64,000 nucleotides of DNA. Source: Nakamurella sp. A5-74 (lineage in GTDB: Bacteria > Actinomycetota > Actinomycetes > Mycobacteriales > Nakamurellaceae). Position 1 is the stretch's first letter, and each line of letters begins with the position of its first letter. A program made the position numbers and the translations under genes. Below the pieces are notes generated by a model. The model saw nothing but the letters and a program-made list of their open reading frames with translations, did no database searches and was not told the origin of the DNA. Location of the stretch: contig NZ_CP159218.1 of assembly GCF_040438885.1 (NCBI RefSeq), forward strand, positions 4,154,001-4,218,000, given 5' to 3'. Shown here piece by piece: positions 25,003 to 32,837 of this stretch.

Positions 25003-26838
25003 ATGCCCAGCACCGTTCCGACGGTTCACCACTCGGTCGGCTCGCCCGGCCACGCACCCCGCGGGAGGCTCCGCGCTGCCGTCCTGGGTCTGATAGCCGT
25101 CGCGGTGACGGTCGCCGTCGCAGAACTGGTCGCAGCCGTGGGTTTCTGGCTCGGTGTGCTCGGTCCGGCGGCGGCGCCGGTCTTCTCCCTGGGCACCTCG
25201 GTGATCGACGTGAGTCCCGGCTGGCTCGTCGAATGGGCCAAGCAGAACCTCGGCGCACCCGGCGACAAGATCTTCCTCGGCGTCGGCATCGGTGTCGTCT
25301 CGCTGCTGTTCGGGGCGCTCGTCGGCATCGTCGCCCGGTTCCGCTTCCGGCTGGCGATGACGCTGACCGCAGTGCTCGCGCTGGTGGCCGGATCCGCCAT
25401 CGTCGCGCGGACCGACTCCCGGCCGGTCGATCTGCTGGCGCTGGCCCTGGGCCTGGCTGCAGGCATCTGGTTCCTGCATCACGTGTTCCACCGATCCGTC
25501 GCCAGTGCCGCACCATCTGGAACCTCCAGCCCCGACTGGCTTCCTGCGCACTCGGGGGCGTCCGGCTCCGCGGATGCGACCCCGGTCCGCAGCGGCGACG
25601 GATCACGCCGCCGGTTCGTCCAGGTCGCAGGCACCGGCGCCCTCGGAGCCCTGGCGGCAGGCGCCCTCTCCCGGATCATTCCCGCCGATGCAGCGGTCCG
25701 GGCGTCCCGCGCAGAGGTCGTGCTGCCGTCCATCGCGCCGAGGACGACGTCGCGCGCGGCCTCCACCTCGAGTGCGGCGTCGAGCAGGAGCTCAGCGGCC
25801 GGCACGACGAGCAGCAGTGCGAGCAGCAGTGCGAGCAGCCGTGCGAGCACCAGTGCGAGCAGTAGCACGACGCCCACCACCAGCTCAGCCATTGCCTCGG
25901 CCACCCCGTCGTCCACCGTCGAGGCGGGCACCTTCGACGACGTACCCGGCCTGAGCAGCTACGTCACCCCGAACAGCTCGTTCTACCGGATCGACACCGC
26001 CTTCAACGTTCCGCAGATCACCACCAAGAAGTGGTCGCTGAACATCCACGGCCTCGTCGACACCCCGATCCAGCTCAGCTACGACGAGCTGCTGCGGATG
26101 CCCATGACCGAGGCGATGGTCACCCTCACCTGCGTGTCGAACGTCCGCGGCGGCGACCTGGTCGGCAACGCACTCTGGCAGGGGGTCCGGATCTCGGACG
26201 TCCTGGCGTTGACCGGAACCAACGGCGGTGCCGACTGCGTGCTGTCGTCCGACCCCCAGGGCTGGACCTGCTCGACCCCGCTGCTGGCCCTGACAGACTC
26301 CCGCGACGCACTGCTGGCCATCGGTATGAATGGTGAACCACTGCCGCTGGAGCACGGCTTTCCGGTGCGGATGGTGGTGCCCGGGCTGTACGGCTACGTC
26401 TCGGGCACCAAGTGGGTGATCGATCTGGAGGTGACGAAGTTCTCCGAGGTCACCGCGTACTGGACCGGGCTCGGGTGGTCTGATCACGGCCCGGTGAAGC
26501 TGTCGTCGCGGATCGACGTCCCGGGGGATTCCGTCTCTGCCGGCTCCGTGACGGTCGCCGGCGTGGCCTGGGCACAACACACGGGTGTCGAGGGCGCGCA
26601 GATCCAGATCAACGGCGGATCCGGCTGGGGAGCGTGGCTGGACTGCGAGCTGTCCCGGCCGGTGTCGGTGGACACCTGGGTGCAGTGGCGGACGAGCTGG
26701 CGGGCGAGCCCGGGTACGTACAAGATCCGCTGCCGGGCGATCAACCGGTTCGGCAACGCGCAGATCGGCAAGGACTCCGACGTGCTGCCCGACGGGGCCA
26801 CCGGATACCACCAGATCACCGTTGTGGTCACCGCCTGA
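25003..26838 (+). CDS. Membrane-anchored molybdopterin-dependent oxidoreductase (sulfite oxidase/YedY-like)
   Basis: A 611-residue protein. The N-terminal part has about four TM helices (residues about 25-48, 75-105, 118-135 and 140-160). A RRRF segment near 203 leads into another hydrophobic stretch (about 210-222). A Ser/Thr/Ala-rich linker covers about 246-306. The catalytic oxidoreductase_molyb domain (about 320-500) holds the predicted Mo-ligand Cys in LTCVSNVRGGD at about residue 377, with pterin-pocket segments (GFPVRMVVPGLYGY). A C-terminal Ig-like Mo-co dimerisation domain ends the protein. It is divergent from sigK; the link to SigK control is inferred. The ATG at 25003 was chosen over upstream frame because it precedes the first helix. 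Confidence 0.88.
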   Translation: MPSTVPTVHHSVGSPGHAPRGRLRAAVLGLIAVAVTVAVAELVAAVGFWLGVLGPAAAPVFSLGTSVIDVSPGWLVEWAKQNLGAPGDKIFLGVGIGVVSLLFGALVGIVARFRFRLAMTLTAVLALVAGSAIVARTDSRPVDLLALALGLAAGIWFLHHVFHRSVASAAPSGTSSPDWLPAHSGASGSADATPVRSGDGSRRRFVQVAGTGALGALAAGALSRIIPADAAVRASRAEVVLPSIAPRTTSRAASTSSAASSRSSAAGTTSSSASSSASSRASTSASSSTTPTTSSAIASATPSSTVEAGTFDDVPGLSSYVTPNSSFYRIDTAFNVPQITTKKWSLNIHGLVDTPIQLSYDELLRMPMTEAMVTLTCVSNVRGGDLVGNALWQGVRISDVLALTGTNGGADCVLSSDPQGWTCSTPLLALTDSRDALLAIGMNGEPLPLEHGFPVRMVVPGLYGYVSGTKWVIDLEVTKFSEVTAYWTGLGWSDHGPVKLSSRIDVPGDSVSAGSVTVAGVAWAQHTGVEGAQIQINGGSGWGAWLDCELSRPVSVDTWVQWRTSWRASPGTYKIRCRAINRFGNAQIGKDSDVLPDGATGYHQITVVVTA

Positions 26839-26873
26839 GCCATTCCTCGGCGGGCCGGTCGAGGAATGGCTCA
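26836..26873. terminator. Bidirectional terminator that contains both stop codons
   Basis: A perfect 14-bp stem: 26836-26849 (TGAGCCATTCCTCG) with 26860-26873, loop 10 nt. The first three bases are the TGA of the oxidoreductase and the last three are the complement of the LysE stop, so one hairpin closes two convergent genes only 32 bp apart. Confidence 0.85.
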
Positions 26874-27479
26874 GCCGAACAGCGGCAGGACCAGCAGCGT
26901 GGCGAGGGCGATCATGACCAGCCCGATGGTCAGATCGATGAGTTGCCAGACCCGTGGCCGGGACACCCAGCGTGAGGCGCGCCTGGCCCCGAACCCCAGG
27001 CCGGTGAACCACAGCACGCTGGCCAGCACGGCACCGCCGGCGAACCACCAACGACCGGTCCCACCCGCTCGATTGGCGAGCGTGCCGAGCATCAACACCG
27101 TGTCCAGATAGACGTGCGGGTTGAGGAACGTCAACGCCAGTGCGGTGAGTGCGACCACCCGCACCGTCGCTCCGTCGCCGGAGCCCGTCATGCCGGTGGG
27201 TGTCCGGGCGGCCAGCAGTGAACGGATCCCGAACCACAGCAGGTATGCCCCACCCGCCACCCTCAGCACCGCGAGCACGCCGGCATGGGTGGCGACCAGC
27301 GCTCCGAGGCCGGCCACCCCCGCCAGGATCAGCAGCACGTCGCCGGTGATGCAGATGGTGACCACGAGCCCGACGTGGCGAGAAGTCAGTCCCTGGCGGA
27401 GGACGAACGCATTCTGGGCACCGATGGCGACGATGAGCGACAACCCGGTGAGCAATCCGATGACGACCTGAGCGAGCAC
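26871..27479 (-). CDS. LysE/ArgO-family amino acid exporter
   Basis: A 202-residue membrane protein with the LysE fold. It begins GLLTGLSLIVAIGAQNAFVLRQGL, the family signature with conserved GAQNAF. It continues with a GVAGLGALV helix, a conserved GGAYLLWFG segment, and LTFLNPHVYLDTVLMLG, where the NPH(V/A)YLDT motif is diagnostic of the ArgO/LysE branch. Six helices are predicted. It exports basic amino acids such as lysine and arginine to prevent toxic accumulation. It is divergent from its LysR-type regulator at 27550 across 70 bp. Confidence 0.92.
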   Translation of the reverse strand: MLAQVVIGLLTGLSLIVAIGAQNAFVLRQGLTSRHVGLVVTICITGDVLLILAGVAGLGALVATHAGVLAVLRVAGGAYLLWFGIRSLLAARTPTGMTGSGDGATVRVVALTALALTFLNPHVYLDTVLMLGTLANRAGGTGRWWFAGGAVLASVLWFTGLGFGARRASRWVSRPRVWQLIDLTIGLVMIALATLLVLPLFG

Positions 27480-27549
27480 CGGTCCACTGTGCGGTCACGA
27501 GTGGCGAACAGTCCAGCGAATGATTCTGCACGATGATTAACTGGGCTTC

Positions 27550-28485
27550 ATGGAACGCGACCAGCTCAAGGCGATCAGCGCCATCGTCCGGGCCGGAACC
27601 TTCGAGGCCGCGGCGCGGGCACTGAACATCACCCCGTCCGCTGTCAGCCAGCGCATCAAAGCCCTGGAGGGCTCGGTCGGCAAGGTGCTGCTGCGCCGCG
27701 GCACGCCGTGCACGGCCACCGAGGCCGGGGAGGTGGTGCTGCGCCACGCCTTCCGACTCGAGGCGCTGGAGGACGAGACGCATCAACTGCTCGGGGTGGG
27801 TGCAGCGGGACCGACGGTGACGGCCATCGCGGTGAACGCCGATTCGCTCGCCGACTGGTTCACCGCCGTGCTGCGGTCGGTGGCCGCCGCTCGCGACACG
27901 CTGCTCCGCATCCACGTCGAGGACGAGGGACATTCCGGGAGCCTGCTCCGGGCCGGCACGGTCGTGGGGGCGGTGACCTCGGACCCGGTACCGGTCGCCG
28001 GCTGCACCGTCCTCCCACTGGGCTCGCAGCGCTACCGGGCGGTGGCCACCCCGGCCCTGCTCGCCGCCCACCACACGCCGGAGGGACCCGACTGGGCGCG
28101 GATGCCGATGGTGCGGTTCAACGTCAAGGACGACCTCCAGCATCGACTGCTCCGACAGCTGTCGCGCCAGAACTGCGTCGACGAGTGGGACCCTCCCCAG
28201 CACCACCTGCCGGCCGCGGACGGCTACCGCGAGGCCGTGCTGGCCGGCCTCGGTTGGGGTGTGCTGCCGGATGCCCAGGCCGTCCGTGCGGTGGCAGACG
28301 GCTCAGTCGTCCGGCTGGATCAGCCGGCCCTGGAGGTTCCGTTGTACTGGCAGGTGTGGAACCTGCACACCGACCGGATCGATGCGCTGACCCGACAGAT
28401 CCGCGAGGCCGCCCGGGCTCGGCTGGCTACCCCGGCCGGCAGCCGCATCCGGACGGATCGGACCATTGGCAGATCAGACAACTGA
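27550..28485 (+). CDS. LysR-family regulator, LysG/ArgP type
   Basis: A 311-residue regulator. Its N-terminal winged helix (residues 1-60: DQLKAISAIVRAGTFEAAARALNITPSAVSQRIKALE in outline) is followed by a substrate-binding domain (about 90-295), with TVTAIAVNADSLADWF and the later AADGYREAVLAGLGWGVLP, both typical of ArgP/LysG. These proteins activate the divergent exporter gene when lysine or arginine is in excess. The 70-bp gap to the LysE gene would hold the operator; I do not see a clean inverted repeat there. Confidence 0.92.
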   Translation: MERDQLKAISAIVRAGTFEAAARALNITPSAVSQRIKALEGSVGKVLLRRGTPCTATEAGEVVLRHAFRLEALEDETHQLLGVGAAGPTVTAIAVNADSLADWFTAVLRSVAAARDTLLRIHVEDEGHSGSLLRAGTVVGAVTSDPVPVAGCTVLPLGSQRYRAVATPALLAAHHTPEGPDWARMPMVRFNVKDDLQHRLLRQLSRQNCVDEWDPPQHHLPAADGYREAVLAGLGWGVLPDAQAVRAVADGSVVRLDQPALEVPLYWQVWNLHTDRIDALTRQIREAARARLATPAGSRIRTDRTIGRSDN

Positions 28486-28534
28486 CAACAAAACCGCAGG
28501 TGGGCGGTATGAAACCGATTGCTCGGGGCATCTT

Positions 28535-28603
28535 CTGACAGTCGTCAGCGGGTCAGGGCACCGCGTCGGGAACCCAACATGGGCAGCGCCGTCGCCCCTG
28601 ACC
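28535..28603 (+). terminator. Two nested-style hairpins after the LysR gene
   Basis: CTGAC-AGTC-GTCAG (28535-28548) and GGTCAGG (28551-28557) pairing with CCTGACC (28597-28603) across a 39-nt loop. The first starts 50 bp past the LysR stop. Termination is possible, but neither is followed by a T-run. Confidence 0.35.
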
Positions 28604-28680
28604 TGCGACGGGCCGCTCGTCGTCAAAAATTCATGTAGGTGGCTGTCAACGGGGCGCGGAGTTACGCAACAAAGTGAACG

Positions 28681-28716
28681 GTGACTTACTGCATTCGATT
28701 CTCTACCCTCACTCGA
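28681..28716 (+). promoter_or_regulatory. Candidate leaderless promoter for the phosphodiesterase gene
   Basis: GTGACT at 28681-28686 and TACCCT at 28703-28708 are 16 bp apart, resembling -35 and -10 boxes. The GTG at 28717 lies 8 bases after the -10 and has no Shine-Dalgarno, as expected for a leaderless transcript starting on the start codon. Confidence 0.4.
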
Positions 28717-29580
28717 GTGACACCTTGGACGCAGCCGCTCCGTATCCTGCACCTGTCGGACACCCACCTGTTCGGTGACGACACGCTGCATCACGGCATC
28801 GTGGACACCACCGCCGCCCTGCAGCGGGTGCTCGCCCGGGCAGACACTCTCGAAGACCTCGATCTGGTCGTCGTGACCGGCGATCTGGGTGAGGACGGCA
28901 GCGTCGGTTCCTACCGCAAGCTCGTCGCCCTGATCGAGCCGTTCGCCGCCCGGCACGGGGCCAGGGCGTTCTATGTGATGGGAAACCATGACGATCGGGC
29001 GGCTTTCGAGCAGATCGTCGGACCCCGGGACGGCACCGACGTGGTACGCGGCTTCGGCATCGTGCGGCTCGACAGTTCCGTGCCCGGTTTCGGGTACGGC
29101 GAGGTGAACCCCGACAAACTCGACCGGCTGGTCGAATCGCTGATGTTCTCTGAATCCGACCAGGGCACGGTCGTACTGGTGCACCATCCACCGATCCCCG
29201 CATTGACCCACCTGCTGGCCTCCCTGGAACTGCAGTACCCGCAGCTGTTGCTCGACATCTGCGCGGCCGGTGGTGTGCGCCTGGTGCTCTGCGGCCACTA
29301 CCACCACCCGCTCACCACGTTGGCCCGCGGCGTCACCGTCTCGGTCGGTCCCGCAGTCGCCGAGACCTGCGACATCACCGTCCGCCGTGGACGCCACCGC
29401 AGTGTCGTGGGATCGGCCTGCGCACTCGTCGAGATCCCCGCTGTCGGACAGGGCGATCCACGGGTCACCGTGATCAACGCCCCGTCCGACCGCGACGGCG
29501 AGATCGTCTTCGAGTTCGACGAGGCCCAGGTGGCAGCGATCGCGGCCCAGGCCGGCCCACCGGGCGCGAACGCCGCCTGA
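28717..29580 (+). CDS. Metallophosphoesterase, CpdA-like cyclic-nucleotide phosphodiesterase
   Basis: A 287-residue calcineurin-like phosphoesterase with the full class III metal-binding set: LSDTHLF (D15, H17), VVTGDLGEDG, YVMGNHDDR, VHHPPIP and CGHYHHP. The order and spacing fit the CpdA/Rv0805 type, which hydrolyses cyclic nucleotides and related phosphodiesters using two metal ions. The GTG at 28717 sits close to the first strand and matches a leaderless start; an alternative GTG at 28681 would add 12 residues. A terminator-like hairpin follows at 29659. Confidence 0.88.
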   Translation: MTPWTQPLRILHLSDTHLFGDDTLHHGIVDTTAALQRVLARADTLEDLDLVVVTGDLGEDGSVGSYRKLVALIEPFAARHGARAFYVMGNHDDRAAFEQIVGPRDGTDVVRGFGIVRLDSSVPGFGYGEVNPDKLDRLVESLMFSESDQGTVVLVHHPPIPALTHLLASLELQYPQLLLDICAAGGVRLVLCGHYHHPLTTLARGVTVSVGPAVAETCDITVRRGRHRSVVGSACALVEIPAVGQGDPRVTVINAPSDRDGEIVFEFDEAQVAAIAAQAGPPGANAA

Positions 29581-29658
29581 GTCAGGACCCTGCGGCCCGC
29601 CCTGGCTCGACGCCGGCGGAACTCCCGCACCCCGACCCGAACGCTGGCGGAACATCCC

Positions 29659-29684
29659 AACGCCGGCAGCACTCCGCCGGCGTT
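29659..29684 (+). terminator. Hairpin after the phosphodiesterase gene
   Basis: AACGCCGGC (29659-29667) pairs with GCCGGCGTT (29676-29684), loop 8 nt. Two related words (CGCCGGCGGAAC, CGCTGGCGGAAC) precede it and GCGCCGGCGTT follows at about 29695, so the gap holds a small family of CGCCGGCG words. Confidence 0.6.
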
Positions 29685-29735
29685 CTGAGGTTGCGCCGGC
29701 GTTCCGAGCCAAAGGGGCTGCGCTCCGGATCGCGG

Positions 29736-29942
29736 TCAGCGCAGCGTACTGTGGCGCTCGGCGCCCATCGCCCGGCGGCTGCGACCGGTGACCGCGCTGA
29801 ACAGCCAGATGCCGCCGGCGATCAGGCCGACCCAGAACACCGCTCCTACCAGGAACTTGAAGATCAGCCCCAGCAGTCCGAGGGCGATCCAGGCAACCAC
29901 GACGATGCCGGCGACCTTGAGGATCTTGTCCATCGAGCTCAT
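29736..29942 (-). CDS. Small two-helix membrane protein (hypothetical)
   Basis: A 68-residue protein with two hydrophobic helices (about residues 9-30 and 32-50) and a basic C-terminus (GRSRRAMGAER). The ATG at 29942 and another at 29933 are both possible starts; AAGGAGATGAG overlaps the first. It resembles short actinobacterial proteins of unknown role that sit between unrelated genes. It lies between the phosphodiesterase and a decayed gene. Confidence 0.65.
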   Translation of the reverse strand: MSSMDKILKVAGIVVVAWIALGLLGLIFKFLVGAVFWVGLIAGGIWLFSAVTGRSRRAMGAERHSTLR

Positions 29943-30089
29943 CTCCTTGATGTCGGCGGCGAGCCAGTCCCGCGCCGATCTGACTCCAGAGTGCTCGGCG
30001 GAAGGTGTTGGGGCATCAGGGATCGACCCTGAACTCTCCGCTCGGGGTGGGTCAGGGTCCCGTCACCGCGGGACCAGGGAACCGAACAG

Positions 30090-30345
30090 GAACTGAAGCC
30101 GGCACCGGCCGCGCTGGTGGTCCCGATGGTGGCGGTGACCGGCACCGAGGACCACCCGTAGGTGGAGTTGAACGCACGCAGCTCGAACCGGCCGGTACCG
30201 AACAGGCTCAGAAAGGCGCCCGGCACCGTGAAGGACGTCTGCCCGGCCGCGATTGCCGAGCGACGACGCTCTGGAATCCGTACGGGTTCAGGTCACCCGG
30301 GGCTACCGACAACGCGACCGAGCGGGTCCAGCGTTCTACGATCCG
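30090..30345 (-). pseudogene. Frameshifted remnant of a possibly extracellular protein
   Basis: Two minus-strand frames together read like one protein. The first, from about 30345 down to about 30270, gives WTRSVALSVAPGDLNPYGFQ. A second frame from about 30260 gives AAGQTSFTVPGAFLSLFGTG, then a segment with FELRAFNSTYGW and SVPVTATIG. The composition, rich in aromatic, Ser/Thr and Gly residues, looks extracellular. Neither frame has a start or a sensible end. It begins directly after the aminotransferase stop, inside the 29943-30347 gap, which otherwise holds nothing I can name. A decayed gene fragment is the simplest reading. Confidence 0.4.
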
Positions 30346-30347
30346 CC

Positions 30348-31514
30348 CTACCGGGTGAGATATTCACCCAGGACTGCAGGGGTGGCTGCGACATCCATGT
30401 CCGACCCGGCGAACGAGAACCGGACGAAGCGGTGCCCGCGCCGCAGATCGAAGTCGATCCCAGGGGCGATGGCGACCCCGGTGTCGGCCAACAGCCGGCT
30501 GACCCAGACTGCACTGTCGTCCGTCAGGTGGGAGACGTCCGCATAGACGTAGAACGCGCCGTCAGGGGGCGCGACGTCCGTGATGCCGACGGAAGCGAGC
30601 CCGTCGATCAGGATCCGACGGTTCGCCGCGTACCGCTGCACGTGGGCGTCACACTCAGCGATCGCGTCCAGCGCGCCCAGTGCCGCGATCTGCGAGATCG
30701 CCGGTGGACAGATCGAGAGGTTGCCGGCCAACGCATCTACCGCCGTCCGCAGATCCTCCGGCACCAGCAGCCAGCCGATCCGCCAGCCCGTCATCGAGAA
30801 GTACTTGGAGAAGGAGTTGACGACGATGCCCGACCGATCGGTCGTCCACGCACACGACTGTTGACGAGTGCCGTAGGTGATGCCGTGGTAGATCTCGTCG
30901 GAGATCAGCCGGATCCCCCTGGCCGCGCAGAATGCGGCCAGTGCGGCGACCTCGTCCGGCGCCAACATCGAGCCGGTCGGGTTCGCCGGCGAGGCGATGA
31001 TGAGGCCGTCGATGCGCTGCCCCTGCGCCAACCGCTGCTCCAGCATCGCGACCGTCGGCTGGTAGCGGGTCTGCGGCCCGCAGGGCAGATCGAGCACCTC
31101 GCAGCCCAACGCCTGCAACGTGTTCCGGTAGGCGGGGTAGCCCGGCGAGACCACCGCGACGACGTCGCCGACGTCGAACGCGGACAGGAACGACAGGATG
31201 AACCCGGACGACGACCCGGTGGTGACGAACACCGACGCGGGGTCGACCACCAGGTCGTACCGGTCGCGGTACAGCGCGGCGATGCCTTCCCGGAGGGCCG
31301 GGATGCCCGGGGTCGGGGTGTAGCCCAGGACCTGGCTCTCGAGCGACTCGTGCACCAGAGCCCTGGCAGCGCTCGGTGCCGGGGTCGACGGTTGACCGGC
31401 GGTGAGATCGTAGGTCGCCGCACCGGTCGCCCGACGGGCACTCGCGGCCGCCAGCACCTGCATCACCCGGAACGGGTCGACGGAGCTGCGGGCGCTGGGT
31501 CCTCTGCCGACCAC
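30348..31514 (-). CDS. Class I/II pyridoxal-phosphate aminotransferase
   Basis: A 388-residue fold-type I aminotransferase. The substrate and cofactor signatures are in order: DLTAGQPSTPAP near residue 35, TTGSSSGFILSF, ASPANPTGSM, the DEIYHGITYG segment with the pyridine-binding Asp, and NSFSKYFSMTGWRIGW with the Schiff-base Lys at about 237. An R for the substrate carboxylate is in HRFVRFSFAG. The GTG at 31514 gives the usual N-terminus and lies 11 nt after the glycosyltransferase stop; the frame is open further upstream without a good start. The substrate is unknown. It shares an operon with the glycosyltransferase. Confidence 0.9.
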   Translation of the reverse strand: MVGRGPSARSSVDPFRVMQVLAAASARRATGAATYDLTAGQPSTPAPSAARALVHESLESQVLGYTPTPGIPALREGIAALYRDRYDLVVDPASVFVTTGSSSGFILSFLSAFDVGDVVAVVSPGYPAYRNTLQALGCEVLDLPCGPQTRYQPTVAMLEQRLAQGQRIDGLIIASPANPTGSMLAPDEVAALAAFCAARGIRLISDEIYHGITYGTRQQSCAWTTDRSGIVVNSFSKYFSMTGWRIGWLLVPEDLRTAVDALAGNLSICPPAISQIAALGALDAIAECDAHVQRYAANRRILIDGLASVGITDVAPPDGAFYVYADVSHLTDDSAVWVSRLLADTGVAIAPGIDFDLRRGHRFVRFSFAGSDMDVAATPAVLGEYLTR

Positions 31515-31525
31515 GGGTGCGCCGG

Positions 31526-32662
31526 TCAGCGGGCGGACGAGCGCACCGGTTCGGTCACACCGCTCGGGTCGCCGGGCGCCGGAGTGCTCCCGGACTCGAC
31601 GACCGCGGGCTGCCCACCCTCGGTCGCAGTGCGCTTCACGCCCAACGGCGAGCGGGGCATCAGGCTGCCGACCGGCTGGGCGCGGTGCAGGGCCTGCTCC
31701 TCGTTCAGCGGGATGTACTCGTCCCGTCCGAAGCGCATCTTCTTGGTGTGTTCCAGGGTGTCCTCGATCAACATCCTGTTGGTACGGATGAGGTCGGCGG
31801 TGATGCCGATGACGAGCATCAGGATGGCCAGCACGATGCTCACGGCGCCGACGATCACCGACTGCACGTGCTGGCCGGGGTTGGTCTGGAACTGCAGGAT
31901 CAGGAACCGACCGAGCAGGATGATGCCGAGGGCACCGAAGATCCCGCCGAACAGGGAGAAGATCGCCCACGGCTTGTACATGATGTACGCCCGGATGATG
32001 GCACCGGCCGACTTCATCATGTGCTCGCGCATCGACTTGAACAGTCGGGATTCGCGGGTCTTCGGGTTCGTCCGGATCGGGACGCTCACGATCTTCAGCT
32101 TCTTGTTGCCCGCCTGGATGATCGTCTCCATGCAGTAGCTGAAGCGGGTGATCGTGTTGAGCAGCATCAGGCTGTCGCGCGAGTAGGCACGGAAGCCGGA
32201 CGCGGCGTCCGGGAGCTTGGTCCCGGCAGCCATGTTGACGACGTCGCTGCCGAACTTCTGCATCCGCTTCTTGAAGCCGGAGAAGTGCTCGATCTCGGCC
32301 GTCTGCCGGTCACCGATGGTGATCTCGGCGCGGCCCTCGAGGATCGGCCGGACCAGCTCCCCGATCATCTCCTGCGGGTACTGGTTGTCGCCATCGGTGT
32401 TCACCACGATGTCGGCGCCGAGCTCCAGCGCGCGCTGCACGCCGTCGTGGAAGGACCGGCCCAGGCCGCGGTTGCGGGCGTGCCGGACGAAGTGGGTGAC
32501 GCCGTGCTCCCTGGCCACCTCGACAGTGCGATCGGACGAACCGTCGTCGATCACCAGGATGATGATGTCGTCGATCCCGTCGATCTGCTTCGGGATGGTG
32601 GAGAGCACCATCGGGAGCGTCTCTTCCTCGTTCAGACACGGAATCTGCACGACCAGGCGCAC
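31526..32662 (-). CDS. Family 2 glycosyltransferase (polyprenyl-phosphate sugar transferase type)
   Basis: A 378-residue GT-A enzyme. The N-terminus VVQIPCLNEEETLP, the nucleotide-sugar motif VIDDGSSDRT, and a DxD-type metal site (VVNTDGDNQYP) are all present. After the catalytic domain, two TM helices (about 245-270 and 285-310) precede a charged cytoplasmic tail. This fits the DPM1/GtrB-like enzymes that load sugars onto polyprenyl phosphate. The GTG at 32662 has GAAGAAGG upstream and gives the family's standard start; an ATG at 32710 would add 16 residues. Confidence 0.88.
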   Translation of the reverse strand: MRLVVQIPCLNEEETLPMVLSTIPKQIDGIDDIIILVIDDGSSDRTVEVAREHGVTHFVRHARNRGLGRSFHDGVQRALELGADIVVNTDGDNQYPQEMIGELVRPILEGRAEITIGDRQTAEIEHFSGFKKRMQKFGSDVVNMAAGTKLPDAASGFRAYSRDSLMLLNTITRFSYCMETIIQAGNKKLKIVSVPIRTNPKTRESRLFKSMREHMMKSAGAIIRAYIMYKPWAIFSLFGGIFGALGIILLGRFLILQFQTNPGQHVQSVIVGAVSIVLAILMLVIGITADLIRTNRMLIEDTLEHTKKMRFGRDEYIPLNEEQALHRAQPVGSLMPRSPLGVKRTATEGGQPAVVESGSTPAPGDPSGVTEPVRSSAR

Positions 32663-32837
32663 GGGATGACCTTCTTCTTCTCGGGTGACTGCCGACCGGA
32701 CGGCGCTCATGCTCGTCGCCGAGCCCCTCGCGCACCACTGATCAACAGCGGCGCCAGCGGCCGAACGACGACCATGCACGCTTGCGTTCGCCCGTCAGGA
32801 TACGCCGGATGCGGACGGATCCCGCTCAGCCGACGAC

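Noticed and set aside
25885-28206. Minus-strand open frame of about 770 codons
   Set aside because: It runs antisense through three well-supported genes (molybdopterin oxidoreductase, LysE on the same strand in another frame, and LysR), so it is a composition artefact.
28486-28716. tRNA or small RNA between the LysR and phosphodiesterase genes
   Set aside because: The hairpins do not fold into a cloverleaf and no CCA end or T-loop is seen.
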